From positions 23,875,121 through 23,939,120 of the forward strand of contig CM069452.1 of assembly GCA_035610835.1 (NCBI GenBank): a DNA stretch of 64,000 nt. The letters are read 5' to 3'. The notes below the pieces were generated by a model, which was given only the letters and a program-made list of their open reading frames with translations, did not search any database and had not been told where the DNA came from. Position 1 is the stretch's first letter; the number at the start of each line of letters is the position of its first letter. Shown here piece by piece: positions 29,101 to 44,100 of this stretch. Made by a program: the position numbers and the translations under genes. The DNA is from Ophiura sarsii. Its lineage: Eukaryota; Echinodermata; Ophiuroidea; Amphilepidida; Ophiuridae.

Positions 29101-32100
29101 TTTGTCTCCACAGTGCTGGTACTTTTGGTGAGCTTGAAGTGTCCTTCCGAACAGAACCTCTTGACCTTCTCTCCGAAGTAGCCTTTAACGGTGACAACAT
29201 CATGGACTACTTTGAGGCACCCGTACTGGGGAGTCACAACGTTGCCAAGACTGTCGTTGACGTCAGTAGACGGAGTAACCCAGTATTGGCTTGTGCCGAG
29301 GCATGTTTCTTAGAGAGAGCCTGTGGGTCATTTGAGTACCAGTCAATCAGTGGTATCTCAATCTGTGCTTGGTCAGTGGTAAATCATATGGAAGGTGCAA
29401 TCACAACATCGGGATTCGTGCTGTATGTGAAGAAGACGGACAGGGTGAGTACTATATAAAGAATTTTCCACACATTTTTGTGTGTATATATACTTTTTTT
29501 TAAATTGGATTTCATAATGGCAAATATTGTGAATGGACATATGTTACTGGTTTCTTTGACATTATATATAGAGCACCTATGAGTAGAATCTGAAAAAAGA
29601 GCAAAATTATTATTAACCCTTGCATTATCCCGCTTGATTTGATTCTTGAAAATGTCTGTATCCTATTAGAACCACTAACATAACATTATTTCCTGACCAT
29701 AAACTTTATATATAAGATGCCTTAAATGTCATGTCGAGGAACTCTCTAGGGTTTGAAATTGGTAATAAAAATATGTTTTAAACATAATTTGTTGTCAATA
29801 TTGAACGAATAGCTATATTATGTATATTCATATTGCTTATAAAACCTCAGCTGAGGTAAATTTAAATCATGTCCAGTTTTTAATGACATATATGATAATA
29901 ATTAGTTCATTTTTAGAGAAAATCCCTGAATGGCAGTAAATAAAGCTTACCAGGGAGTAGGGAGTAGGCTATGTCACAGTCTTGAGTATCATAGTGAAAA
30001 CCTCATTATAATAATATTGATATAATTTAATTGCATCTTTCAGACACAAGCCCTATTTGATGGTGTAGCTCAGCCAGGAGTAGACTACGTCCCAGTCTCA
30101 AGTGGCACAGTGCGCATTGGAGATGGCATGGCATTTGCTTTTGTGAATGTTACTATACTGGACGATGCTATTCCAGAACAGGATGAAATCTTCAAGGTAA
30201 CTTTCGGTGTTTCAAAAATGATTTATGTTCAATTCATATAAATGTACCTACAATATTTAGTAATAGATGATGGGTTATACAGGTTTTGAGTATGTACTTG
30301 GCTATGAGATTTCTTGGTAACCTTTCTTATTTTATAAACCTAATGAGTAAACATAGGACCGCATGATGTAGCTATGTCAACTATACATAGCACTAGACTC
30401 ATTGCATCAGCACATATTTTATATGATTATAATTTTTCAATTTGCCTATTAATTAAAAGATAAAGCTGAATATGTATGACGAAAGCCACAAACATGATTT
30501 AATAAACTTTTTTTTTATCGTTGAACAGATGAACTTGTTGGATGTCAGCCTTGTAAATAGTATACCTCTGCCACAGAACCAGCCTCAACTTGGCCCTCGT
30601 GTTGACACAAGGGTGATAATACTGACCAATGATGATGCTAATGGCATATGGCGTATCTCTAGCAACAGCCCTGATGCCATCGAGGGAGGGCAGCATGTGC
30701 GTGTGGAAGAGACTGAAGGACTGACTGTCAGCGTGGAGTTGATTGTTGAGCGACAAGGTAAAATGACATGGCATATCAGTGGATATCACATTTAGTAGAT
30801 TTTACTCCAAACAAGAATATCAAAATACTGATTTTATATGTATAAGAAAAATAGTAATAATCCAAAAATAGATATGAAATCATCCAAACGGTAAAGTGCT
30901 CAACCAGAAATGGAGCTTAATACAATTTCTAATTTGGACTTGATCCTGCTACATCGTTTTACAGATCTGTTTCGTAAGGAACGTTAGGTCCTCACTCGTC
31001 AGTGCACTTGACACTACGCTTCTTGAGTGACATCTTGTGATCAATGAACAGTATATAAACTTTCAGGTTATCTTTTATGTGAAATCAATCATGTGTACAC
31101 ATGATTGCACTGGTGTGTGTATGTTAATTGTACCATCATTCTGTATTGAGTTTCTGACGAGTGAAGACCTAACGGTCTTTAGGAAACAGATCTGTGAAAT
31201 CATGTAGCAGGATCTAGTCCAAATTACAAATTGTAGAAAAATGGTATATTTCTAATCAAATTGTTCTATTTGAATTGTTTGACATTTATAAACTTGGATG
31301 CAAGTGTGTCTCTGCATCCTGTGTAAGTTTAATTTTCATTTATATTTTAAGTGATACCAGCTCATACCATTTCTCTTTGAATGGCAAATTTGATATAATC
31401 TCATCTATAGAAGTATACACAAATGAGTACAGCACCCAGGCTGATTTTATGTGGGAGGAGTAGAAATTAATAATTATACATTATGATGCATCAAAAGAGA
31501 ATGGGGAACATTTTAAGCGCTCATAGCACAACGTGTTACAACCAATACCAGACCTCAAAATATCTTGTATCGCAATGTCTGTAACATTGTAATACAAGTA
31601 TTTACTGGATACAAATTGCACCCCATGAAATTAAAGGTTTGAATAATGAGTACAATTTTACCCACCTCAAGGTAACAAGACACATTTGAGCACAGACCTA
31701 TTCCCATAATAAGTTCTCCTCATACTCTTTATATCTTATCAGGTGGCAGTATCGGTGATGTCTCCATCTCATGGCGTGTAGCAGGTGGCACAGCGACACC
31801 AGACTTGGATTATAGCGCCAGCGGAGGTACACTCAACTTTAACGCTGGTCAGACAAGACAAGGTTAGTCTCCGGGTTTGTTTACCTAAATTCACATATTT
31901 TTGTCCAATTTTCTATACTTTCTTTCAATTTCAGCCTGTTTTTTGGGGCATTTCTAGCTTAAATGTTACACACTTTTAAGGTTTTTCATTTTTCAGTGTG
32001 TGTGCTTTTTCTATGTATACATTCTCACACTTTGATTACACACTATGTTATGCTAGCAGTTTGCATAGGACCCCAAAGTGTCCTGATTTTTAGGCAAAAT

Positions 32101-35100
32101 GATGCCAAAACATATATCACATACACATTTAGAAACGTTGTAGATCTTTCAGGCCTAAGACATAGTGCAAAGTCATGACAGGCTACCTTGCCAAGGATAT
32201 TCTTTCAATAGATACAAAGAAAATAGGAATCTACACCTTAAAATATCTGAAATTACTTCAGCAGGTGCTCAAAATATGATGGGGGGAGGGGGAAGTATGA
32301 TATTGTCTCTGGCAATAGACGAATCCTTTCATTTGAACCTTGAGCTGGTAAAAGCTTTTTAGTATAATATTAAACTCCTTTCATTTTTGATTTAATGACC
32401 ATTCTGCCACAGTGTCTAAACCCAATATCGCATTTCAATCCCCATTATTTAATACATTTTCAGTGCTTAACATTGGCATTAAGGATGACACCGAGCCCGA
32501 GATAGATGAGGATCTATTAATAGAGCTATACAACCCTGAAGGAGGCAGTAAACTTGGCCCTGATAGCCTGGTTACTATTACTATACTAGCTAATGATTAC
32601 GTGGCTGGGATACTTAGTTTTAACACATTGTCTTACATCGTCGAAGAAGGTGAGTGAAGATTTATGAAATAAGGCCAGTTAAAACTTTAGTTTTTTTTTA
32701 ATTATTCAAACAAGACAGGAGTGGGAAGAGGAGGTACTGCATTCTTTTTACCATACTGAGAGCTTTGAGAGTTTTGAATACATTGTCATCGATGTTCTTT
32801 ATTCAATATTTTGAATTTTCTTCATATTGTGGTTTCATTATGCTTTTGATCATCAAACCTTTCCTTTATATTGAATATGCTGAAATGTAGTTATTTCCTC
32901 ATGCTTTTTATCATCAGATAAGTTTATCACACTCATATTGTACCATGCTTGCTTTATTTATTCACATTAAAACAAACATAATACTACTGCATGATTTAGC
33001 TGTGATTTCCATCAATTGGAATAGTGTTTTGTAACACCCTTCATTACCTCATCTACATTTTCATTCATACATTTCGTGCATCTTTTATTATATGTTAATG
33101 ACTTTTGGTCTTATAGATACAGATGATAGCAATATCAGGGGTAATTATTCCATTTCACTGTCTGTTGTCATACCTAATCTGCCCCTGGAGAGTTTTATTG
33201 CAAAATGGGTGTTCTGTGGTTTTCAAATAGGTCATCAGCGTACATCTCGTAATGATCACTTTTAGATGATGCCATACTTTCAAAATGTCATATGTAATAT
33301 AGAACATATGTGATATTTTCTTTCTATTTCTTTAGTTTTGATTAGTTATTATATGTTCCCCAACACATCCAACACATTGTCAGCAAACCTTATTTGCAGA
33401 AAATAACTTATGATGCCATGTTCAATGTTATATCAGGGGTCTGCCTCTCAGCTTGCCGATCTGGTCCACTTTTAAATGAAAATTTGGTCAGCATAGAACT
33501 GGTGGCGCTATACTGATCAGGCGTGATTGTAGCAGACGACACGACGCTGGCCACGCGTCTCTCATACGACCCAATATGTCAACGGGAGTGCACTATTTTG
33601 AATTATTTTGAACAGTCATCGCCCGGTTAACGATGACAATTCTTCTAATTATGATGAATTTGTCAAAATGATAAGATTAACATTCGCGATTACGTGTTAA
33701 TTCACCTTATTCATTACGTATTCAACATTTAGGTTACACGTGGCCACCGTCGTTTGTTTAAATCCACAACGCCCTCAAACCTATGCTGACCAAATATTAC
33801 GTTAAACCTGGTTAAACACTGTTAAACGCGTTCAACGCCGGTCACCGACACATTCCGATGATTACAATAATTTATGTAATTTATGCAAACGGCCCGTTTT
33901 CGCTACGTGTGTTAGTATACGACTTTCCTATCCCAAAATTAATAGTATCCCTGGTTATATTTCAATAGTAAAGTGCCATTAGCTTTATAACATGAAATTC
34001 AAAATATCAATATTAATATCCAGAGACAACTGTTTAGATGTGATGGGTCACATATGTACTAATATCTAAAATTGGGAATAATGGATGTACCACATTTTTG
34101 CAATGAATCTCTTTGTATTATTTCCCTCAGTATTTGATATCTCCCTCCCTCCCTCCCTTTGCTGTTCCCATTGCAAACATGCTAAATGTTGTTGAATTTA
34201 TATTTAAAACAGGACCATAGAAATCCAAGTTTAAGTGGTGTTTTGTGGTATTCAATTCTTTTTCTTTCTTAGTAGCTTTAAAGCTTTAAACAGATTCAGG
34301 TTTCACATAATTGTTTATCTCTCTTTATATTAGTTCTACACTATTTCGATATTATTGGAAGTATGTATAGGCGACACATTGAGTTTAAAAATATTTGCAT
34401 AAGTCTGTAGTATGGCTCCTATGGTATTGACCCTTCCTATTTATTCCCATTGTGTTATCCCCATCAAGCCTTTTCGAACTGGCCCGAATATTGATCTTTG
34501 GCATTTAACGTAATTTTGTTGGTGTAATAACAGTTGCTATGACGATCGATCACCAAAAATGGACCACTTCTCAGCGTGAATACAATGACTGATGATCGAT
34601 CAAACTTTTTGCACATGTTTTTAAAATGGCTGAATTAGTGTACACTTATGCTGATAACATACTAAGGTCGCTTTGTGGTATGGGTCGCTCCTGATGACGT
34701 AACTTTAATTTACGTCATTTGTTGTTCAATGCAATCAAGTCAGCTGTGACCTTGTGTGATTTTCTAAAAGTCGGGACAGGTCGCACCAGGTCTCTAGGCC
34801 TGGATCGCTGCAGTTGACTTCAATCAAACTCATGCGCGACTGGTCTCCTTGAACTGTCGAGTTGCTGTGAGTGATTTGTATTGCATAGTCCACCCAAGCG
34901 ACCTAAGATCGCCACGACCTGCGACCGCCTAGTATGTAAGAAGCATAAAGAATGGTCTATCGTCCAAAGATCGATTATCTGGCCAGTATGAAAAGGCTTA
35001 TTATTTGATCCTTCAATCAGCTTAAATCTTAATTTGTATTAGTTTCCAATGACAGTATATTTCTAACACTATTTACAGGCACAGCATTTATGCATGCATA

Positions 35101-38100
35101 TATTGAGTGCATGGTTTATACACAATGATTAATCAAGTACTGCAATCATTCAATGGTGCACAGTGCCTTCACTGTTTAATAATAATAACAAGACATTTCT
35201 TAGTGGAAGTGAAATGGACCATAAATCTGTATATTTTCCAAGCAATTTAGTTAACACATTGTATTTCTTTTCTTCCACTTAGGGCAAGAATTCACCGTGG
35301 TAGTAGATAGGAGTGCACCCGCCATGGGTTTTGTGACACTAGACTGGAACATCGAAGGTCAGAATGGACTAGCTCCACGTGATAGTTTCCTGCAGAATAA
35401 TGGCACTATGTTCTTTCTGGAAGTAAGTGACAATGCCAATTTTAATTAGGCATTCTATTAATTCATTTGTGGTTCAATGTGATAAACATTCTAAAAATAA
35501 ATAGCATCTGGAGTACACCTTTGAAGGAATAGTCAACTAAACAGCTACATATTTGTCAGCCCTCCTAGTAAGGCTTCTGTTTTAGAAATTAAAAAAAGCT
35601 AGAGAAATACATAGAATCGAGAAACACTGTATTTTATGCCTGCTGGGTGAAGAAAATACAGGGAAGTTTTCAGGTAGAATAATTGCTAATATTTTTATGT
35701 ACGGAAACATTTATAAACTAATAATTATTAAATTTATTTCTCCTAATTATCAGGGTGATAGGACACAGACCCAGACATTACATGTGCTAGCAGACGACAC
35801 ACCAGAAGTCAACGAGGAATATCAGATAACTCTCAGCAATGTGCAGACATTAGGGGTATCCCCCACAGGGGCAGCCGCCCTAGATCCACAAGGGTCAACA
35901 GCAACCATTACAGTACAGGCTAGTGATGAGCCTCATGGGGTGTTTAGCTTTGCCCAGGGATCTGATAGGGTGGTCACCCCCGAGGGAAATGTATCGCTGC
36001 AGCTATTTGTGGATAGAAAGTTTGGATCAATAGGTAAGTGTTTAATTTTGTTTATTTCAGAAAGGTATTTGTTTATAAAACATTGTCATTTGCCCTTAAT
36101 TGTTAAAGCTTATTTCTTGTTTAATGCATTGTAATTGATTTATATCTTATAAAACAAGGTTTTCTTTGAAAATTGGAAATCAAGTGTACTATACAAGTCC
36201 CTATGACTAATCAAACAGCCTGCAGAGACATGGTTAATAATATATAGATATATGCTATGTTGCATCTCATTGTAGGTGAAAACAAAATACTAGTCAATAG
36301 TGTTCTTGTAAGAGATGCAGAATATTATTTGATTACAAAATAACATTTTATTTCATTTTATTTTGTAATAAAGTAATATTGTGTATCTCTTACAAGAACA
36401 CTGCAGAGACCTGGATATGCCAACCAATCACCGTTAGGCCCACAGATATTAGCTGCCATAAGGTCAACATGTTGGTTATTCCCAGGGGTTATTAAGACAT
36501 TATAATTTAATCATTTACTCAATGGACTCATGATCAATCTTTGGATGATGTTGCTGTCAAATAGAAACAGTGTCAGGATTGTTTTGACAAAACACACACA
36601 GCACAAGTCATGAATGCGTGCAATTATGATGACCTATGCTCATTCAGATTCCATACGAGGTTTGCGTAGGGGTCACTATGTTTGTTCAATATATGTTCTC
36701 ACGTAGGCTTATTCACTAAATAGTGACATCTGATTGGAACACACCTGTCATTCATATTTGTAAGGTTATGAATTCTAAATCAGTTCAAAAATTATTTTCT
36801 TCTTGTGTTTGGCAGGTTCAGTAAGAGTTTTCTATGAGATCAAGGAAGGTGCCATAGATCCAGATCAATCAGATCTCAATAGAGCAATATCAGGACAAGA
36901 CTTCACAGGTTTATCATCAGGATTTGTAGATTTTACAGACGGTGTCAATGTGCAGACAATATCTGTAGATATAAAACAAGTAAGTGATGTTGTGATGCAG
37001 TCTTAAAGTGTTACCTCATATAAAAAAAACAGGTTTGTCGACCACTGACACACCATTGAAATATGTCAGTATATATCATCGATTTAGGTCTGAACCTTAG
37101 TAAATGTGACCAGTTGCGTCAAAAGGACATGATGTCGGCGAACACAGTTTTGAGATAGAGGTCAATATATTTAGTGAAATATAAAGAAAATAATAGGGGA
37201 AAAATTGCTTCTTCAACTCATATCTTGTGATTAAAAAGTCTGATCACCTTCAACATCGTATCATTTTCAAGTATAAAATGTCATGACAAGAACTCGGAAT
37301 TGACTCATGCCACCAACATGTCCATTATGACGTGACGGGTCACAAATGTGGTTACATTTTATACAATTTTGATTGTCTTTGATCTGTGAAGGATGTATCT
37401 TTAGCCCTAGATCCTTGAAAAAAGTTTGGGCTATACCTTTTACTTAGAACAAGTGGGACACATTTTAGTCCCGCTCACGATTGTGTTAGGATAAAGATAC
37501 ACCAGCTTAGGTCTAAGCCCTGTGTATCAACACATAAGGTAAAAAGTGTTTGAAATTCCTCTTAATTCATCTGCATCATCAAACTGGCAGAAAACACAAA
37601 AATTGTTGCTGTGAAATTTATTGATATGTCATTGGCTTTGTGTCCAAAATGCAACTTTGATTTAATACATTTGACCAATCACATTAAGGGGGGACTCAAG
37701 GAAGTTTTTGATTTGATTTTTGGATTTTTGTGAGTACTGTAATTATTGAACTATTAATCAAATGCATATAAAAGTATACATTTTTGGAAAGGAAATAGAT
37801 CAGAGAATCCAAATTTGGTGTCAATTTTGACCCAAAATGTTGAATTTTTGAGAAAAACACAAAATTCACTTTTTGACCCAATTTTGTTTTGACAAAGCTA
37901 ACAAAAATAATTTTGAGTAAAATATGCCCAAAAGACACTAACTTAGGTTGTATTTTTTTTATTTATTTAACCTAATCGAATATTTTTTTGAAATTTTGAC
38001 CAAAAAGTGCCAAAAAAGTGGGGAAAAAATGAAAACATTTTTTATTTGGCACTTTTTAGTGAAAATATCAAAAAATATTAGATTAGGTTGAAAAAAAATT

Positions 38101-41100
38101 ACAACCTAAGTTAGTGTCTTTAAATCATTATCTAACGATTTGGGCATTTTTGTCTCAATAAATCAACATTTTTGGTCAAAATTTATGATAAATGTCATAA
38201 TTCAATAATAACAGCACTCACAAATTAAAAAAAAAAACTTCCTTAAGTTCCCCTTTAAATCAATCAATTTATCTTCATCATAATGTGTGTGTTTTTCTCA
38301 GGATCAAATTCCAGAACTGGACGAGGTGTTTCTAGTCAATTTGACATCAGTGCAACTATTGAATCCACCGGACTCGAATACACCACCTAGATTAGGTAAG
38401 ATTTAACAGAAGGATAACAGGAGTGTTTAAATTGAACCATATCTAAAAGTCATCAAATAAAATGGCCCACCAATGAAAAACATAATAGCACAGTGTTTTA
38501 GAGAACGTATGTGCGCATCAAATACATTTTTTCATAGTGTCATGTGTAAACAGGGGTCGATTTTAACTTTTTTAACAACTTGTCCGTTGAAAAAGCTTGG
38601 GCCAGTTGTTGTATTTTACAACTTGCCCGCCAGCATTTCAGCTTGCCCTTAAATTTTTCTGAGTTTCAAGGTATTTCAGAGTTACATTTTTTTCTCATAA
38701 TAAATCCAAAATCTGTGAATAATAAGGCTGTAAAATCTTTTAATCAATTAACTTGCCCCCCCCCCCTTAGATTGACAACTGGACACACGGGCAAGTAACG
38801 GCTGTACTACAACTTGCCCGCCACATTTACAACTGTCAATTGCCAACGGGGAAGTGTTAATGTCGAACCCTGCATGTGTACTACTTTATATTTGGCACTG
38901 TGTTTATCAACACTATTTATTTTATTGTGTACAGATACCAGCAGGTCTTTGTCTGAGGTGACCATTGGTGCTAATGATGGCACACAAGGTGTAGTGCAAT
39001 TTGCCAACGTGACAAATGGGTAAGTGAATTTTGTTTGTTTGCAAGTTATAGAAAATTGATAACGTTAAAGGTAGATGTTCCGATTGCCGACCCGATTTCA
39101 ACTTGATGTTTTCTATTTTATATGAAAGGTCATCCTTGAAAGTGTCGCATTCCAAAGTTTGAGTTGCATAACTCCAATGGTTTGATTTTTAGAAGCACAA
39201 GGTCACAAGACATTATAATAATTATGCGGCATTCATATAGCATTTGCATTTGCCTATTGAGTAGTACACAAACTGGTTGGTAGTTAACCACCTTTGGCAG
39301 TAATTCACCACATTTTAGCCTATAATTTCTAAATGGAACATTTCTGGCCCCTAAGATTTTACAGACATAATGAGAAAAATATGGGGAGTCTTCTGATATC
39401 AAAATATCTTGATGTGAAAAAATTTCATAGCCCCCCAAAAAGTGATTGGAACATACACCTTTAATATCAGTTTTACACAAGGTAGAACTGGTACCCCATC
39501 TCTTAAATGGATGTAATGGTAAACATTGAATTTAATATGGCAAGATAATGGTGTGTGCGTTTATGCCCAAAATGTAGTGTTTTAATTTGGTTGATTATTA
39601 CATGAAACTAATGGACTAAATTGCATTCATAATATTTGTATGAATTTGTCTTAACAGACTCTACATTGCTGAAGGCAATCATGCGATCACAGTCACAGTG
39701 CTAAGAGATAAAGGAACGTACGGAGTTGTCACAGTATTCATATACAGCCAGCCTATAGAGGCTAGGAAAGGGAGTGACTTCAACTTTATTGACCAGGTAA
39801 TATATTGTAACAAGAAAAAAGAGTCTAAAGAAGTATGCCATCAGGTCACCTCTGGTATAGCTTTCACCAGCGGTGGCTCCAACTTCATCGGGTAACCACC
39901 TTTGAAAAAAGCTTGACCAAGAAATTATCCAATCGCATACTAGTTCAAACACTTTTAATATTTATGGATTCCTGTTGTAAAATACTTTTAATCATTTTAT
40001 ATTAATTGACAAGGAAAAGGTAAAAGTGAAATAAAAATAGTCACTGGAAGGAAATCTATTGTATAATTTTGTTGGTGTGAATGTAGTAGGGTCTAGAATG
40101 GCAATTACGTGACCATTCTCTGGCTAGTAAGGTTTGACGATTGATTTGACATCTATGAACCATAAAGAAAAAAATAAGCTTTGATGTCCCTCGCAAAAGT
40201 CCCGGGGTATTTCGCTAGAGGCGAAAATCCAAAATGGCCGCCATACAGGGGTCCGAAAATTCAAATGACTTCAATTAAGCTAAGAAGCCTACCAAATTGT
40301 TCGCCTAAGCACAAGGATTCAGAAAAAGTATAGTTTGCCCTACTTCCGATGTTTGGTTAGCAAGTTATGGGGTCAAACGTAAAAAGGTCGTTGACCTTTG
40401 CATATGGGGTCAAAATTTAAACTTGCTCCGATTTTGAAAAATGATATCTCAAATTGTTCGTCTGATTGCAAGGATTCAAAAAATGATAGTTTTTACCACC
40501 TAGAGTGTCTGTTGTAACTTATAAAGGGGTCAAAAGGTCAGTTTCTATATAGGTCAGTATACTCTGACCTTTTGACCCACACAAAATATTCCCGATGGTA
40601 AAAAAACACCTATTTCTGGAATCCTTGTGATCATACGAACAATATGAGATATTGTTTTTCAAAATCGGAGCAAGTTTAAATTTTGACCCCATATGCAAAG
40701 GTCAACGACCTTTTTACGTTTGACCCCATAACTCGTTACCCAAACATCGGAAGTAGGGCAAACTATACTTTTTCTGAATCCTTGTGCTTAGGCGAACAAT
40801 TTGGTAGGCTTCTTAGCTTAATTGAAGTCATTTGAATTTTCGGACCCCTGTATGGCGGCCATTTTGGATTTTCGCCTCTAGCGAAAAACCCCGGGACTTT
40901 TGCGAGGGACATCAAAGCTTATTTTTGTCTTTATGGTTCATAGATGTCAAATCAATCGTCAAACCTTACTAGCCAGAGAATGGTCACGTAATTGCCATTC
41001 TAGACCCTACTATTTAGATAAGCTTTTTTGGCAAACAATCATTATATTTCCCCCTGTTAATAACTTTTCATTTTTGAATGTTTCCCCCTCTTTTATAGCC

Positions 41101-44100
41101 ACTTGTATTCCAAGATGGTGAAGCCACCAAGCAAGTTACAGTGCAAATATTTGAAGATGACACTCCGGAAGATAATGAAAGCCTAGAGCTCATCTTGAAT
41201 AACCCTCAAGGAGGACTGGTTATAGGGGAACCAAGCAGAGGTAATTAGAGCCAAGATGTCATCTTAAATAACCTGCTTTCTGAAGAAGTTGTTAATATTT
41301 ATTTATTCGAGGCTGTGTATTTTTAAGGTCTTTATTAATTTAATTCTCGCCAGTTTGTCCGAGTCTATATATTATTTAATATTTATTTATGTTTGCAATG
41401 GGTTTGTTTGGAGTGTGTGTAAAATATGACAAAACATTTCAAAATGTTTATATTAATGCGCCAATGGAATCTGCCAAGACTTTATTGACGGCTTACTTAC
41501 TCTCTGAGTACAAAATGATGTCGCATGTCACAAAAGTAGATAAGGCTATATTAAACAAATCTTTTGTCTCAAAGTTCCTGCTCGTTAGTTAATTGGTGCG
41601 CGTGAGAAGAAGAAAAAGAAGAAAAAAAATTAATCTTTCTTTTTTCAAAAAAAACAACCCCAAAGTTTCACCGATTTTTCAGATTTTCATTGATCACATC
41701 ATTTTAAATAAAAAAAGGTCACTTTTACAAGATTTTCAATGTTTTATATTTATTTTAAAAAAAACTAAAAAAACAAAAACGCATTCCGCATTAGGTTTTG
41801 AAAAACTGAAGAGCTTTGAGACAAAAATATAGCCTAATATAAAATATTACATTTTATCCTGCAAAAACATGTTTATATTTGACAAGAAAGCATATCAGTG
41901 TAAGGGATTACAAAATCAAATATAAGAACACAAGATTAAGTTTTTGTAAACATTTAAGATTTTAACGTTATTGACAATATCAATGTATATTCTTGTACCT
42001 ACAGCCACTGTGACCATTTTAGCTAATGACGATGCCTACGGAATCATATCCCTTGCTGAGCCCACCACTGAGTACATCTCAGAGCCGCCTAGCACAGATA
42101 GCGTCGCTAGATTCAACGTTGTGCGTGATAGAGGCACATTTGGCAATGTACAAGTACCTTATGTTGTGCTCAATATGGACGGTACATCTGATGTGGTGGA
42201 TGTCACTCCTATTGAAGGATTTATTACATTTGCAGCAGGTGTATCAACAACTGTAAGTAGATATCAAAGATATTCACCTCAGGTCCTATACATTCACACA
42301 CAACATGTGTAAAGCATGTGAAGATGCTTTTTAAAGTGCGCCCTCGGTTACAAAACACTAATTTGTATTTGTGTCTTGAAATTGAGCTTGGAAAGTCTTG
42401 AATGAAAATAATTTGTGACATTGTGAAAGACAATTGTAGAGAAAATGGCAGATATTTTACACAAAAGACTATATATCAGCACAGAGAACAAAACAATGTC
42501 TAGTAACTCTCTGTTATAACAGGGAGGAGCTGCAATCTGATGACATCAGACAAATATTACCAAGCATCTATTCTTGTTTGAATCTATTACGAAGGATTAG
42601 TTCTTCTTTCACAATGTGAACACGTTTTGCATAGTGTTTCAATTACCCTACCACTAATACATACACCTTAATTCATTATTTTTTCACAGGTTCTCCAAAT
42701 ATCTGCTGTAAGGGATACAGAACCAGAGTTAGAAGAGCTCTTCCAAGTGTTCCTACTGGACCCAGTGGGAGGGGCCAGACTAGGTGATGTCACCAATGCT
42801 ACCATAGTGATTGACAGGAACGATGCACCGTTTGGCAACATGCAGATATTCCCTGTTGGCTCCAGCCTGGGTAGTATCAATGTTGAGGAAGATATGGGTA
42901 CAGTGTTCTTTAATGTGGAGAGAGGAGGCGGTAATATTGGTATTGTGACGGTAGATTGGACCACTGTATCGGATAGCGCTATATCACCAGGTTAGTTACG
43001 TTGTAAAATTACTTTATTCGAGGTCTGTTTCAGTAGAGATTTTGGCCATGTGTGATGAATAGCTGATTTTAGAGTTTCCATGTTCTAAAGCTGTCTTAAT
43101 TTATGAAATATTACTGAAAACCATGTTACTTTAATCTGTATATTTTATAAACATCCATAGTGGGATTAATCTGTTGAGACTTAATGGTGTTTGGGCTACA
43201 ACAGGTTGTAACATACGGACCTGAAACTGTTCAGATTTAAAGCTGATTTTAGCTTCTTTTTTTTGGCTTAAATTTACACATTTTCTTTTGTTTACAGCCC
43301 AATTTGAGATATTCTACCTCAATTTCACACTGTTTTTGAGCTTTTTTTAAAGCATTTTCAGTTTTTTTCACCGAAGGTCAGTTTCAGGTCTGAACATTAC
43401 TTGCGTCTATGTCTAAAGGTCACATATGATGCACAGTATGATCATTATCAATAAGGCATGCATGTGCAAAATCTGTTACAAAGTAAACAAGGATATACAT
43501 GAAATGGATATTGTTTGTTAATTGCACTATTCGATATATTCAAGAGATCTGACAGGTGTACTTACTAATACGTGGAAATAAGATGGTGGTTTTCACAGAT
43601 AAATCACACCCACTGAAAATCCTTAGGCGTTCCATGGCATGCTGTAGCACTTGATTGCTAAAGACACACAGGTTGAAGCAGTAGTGATTTTCATTGCTTG
43701 TTCTTTTTTCTATCAGTTGGAGACATCATGGCACTTGGAGTTACTCAGAACATCACAGGTGAAGCTATTCGTAGCTGGTATTCCTTTACATCAACTGGTC
43801 ATCTGTATTTAGTTATGATTAGTGGATCAAGGACTGGACCTTTAACCACAAGAATAGGAAGTGATGGATCAGATGGAGAACCTGACATGTCTGTCGTGCG
43901 CATGTCCATGATATATCGCTGGCATGGTGTGTTTGTCCCAGTACAGGTAAGGATTGATGAATTTATAGATATTTGTTTTAATAGATGTCATACTAACAAT
44001 CAAAGTTGAGTTAACGTTTACTTGATGCCGAGATGGCTCTGCTGAATCGAGGCTCTCAAAAATGTGAATTCATTTCTCTCTTGACTTTTGAAGCTCCTAG

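Noticed and set aside
39130..39480. 116-codon minus-strand frame
   Set aside because: Lies in a TTAA-flanked MITE; no motif and no initiation context.
39797..39894. Extension of exon 33 through its donor along the open frame
   Set aside because: The extension has no Calx-beta character, while splicing at 39796 joins GSDFNFIDQ to PLVFQDGEATK as expected.
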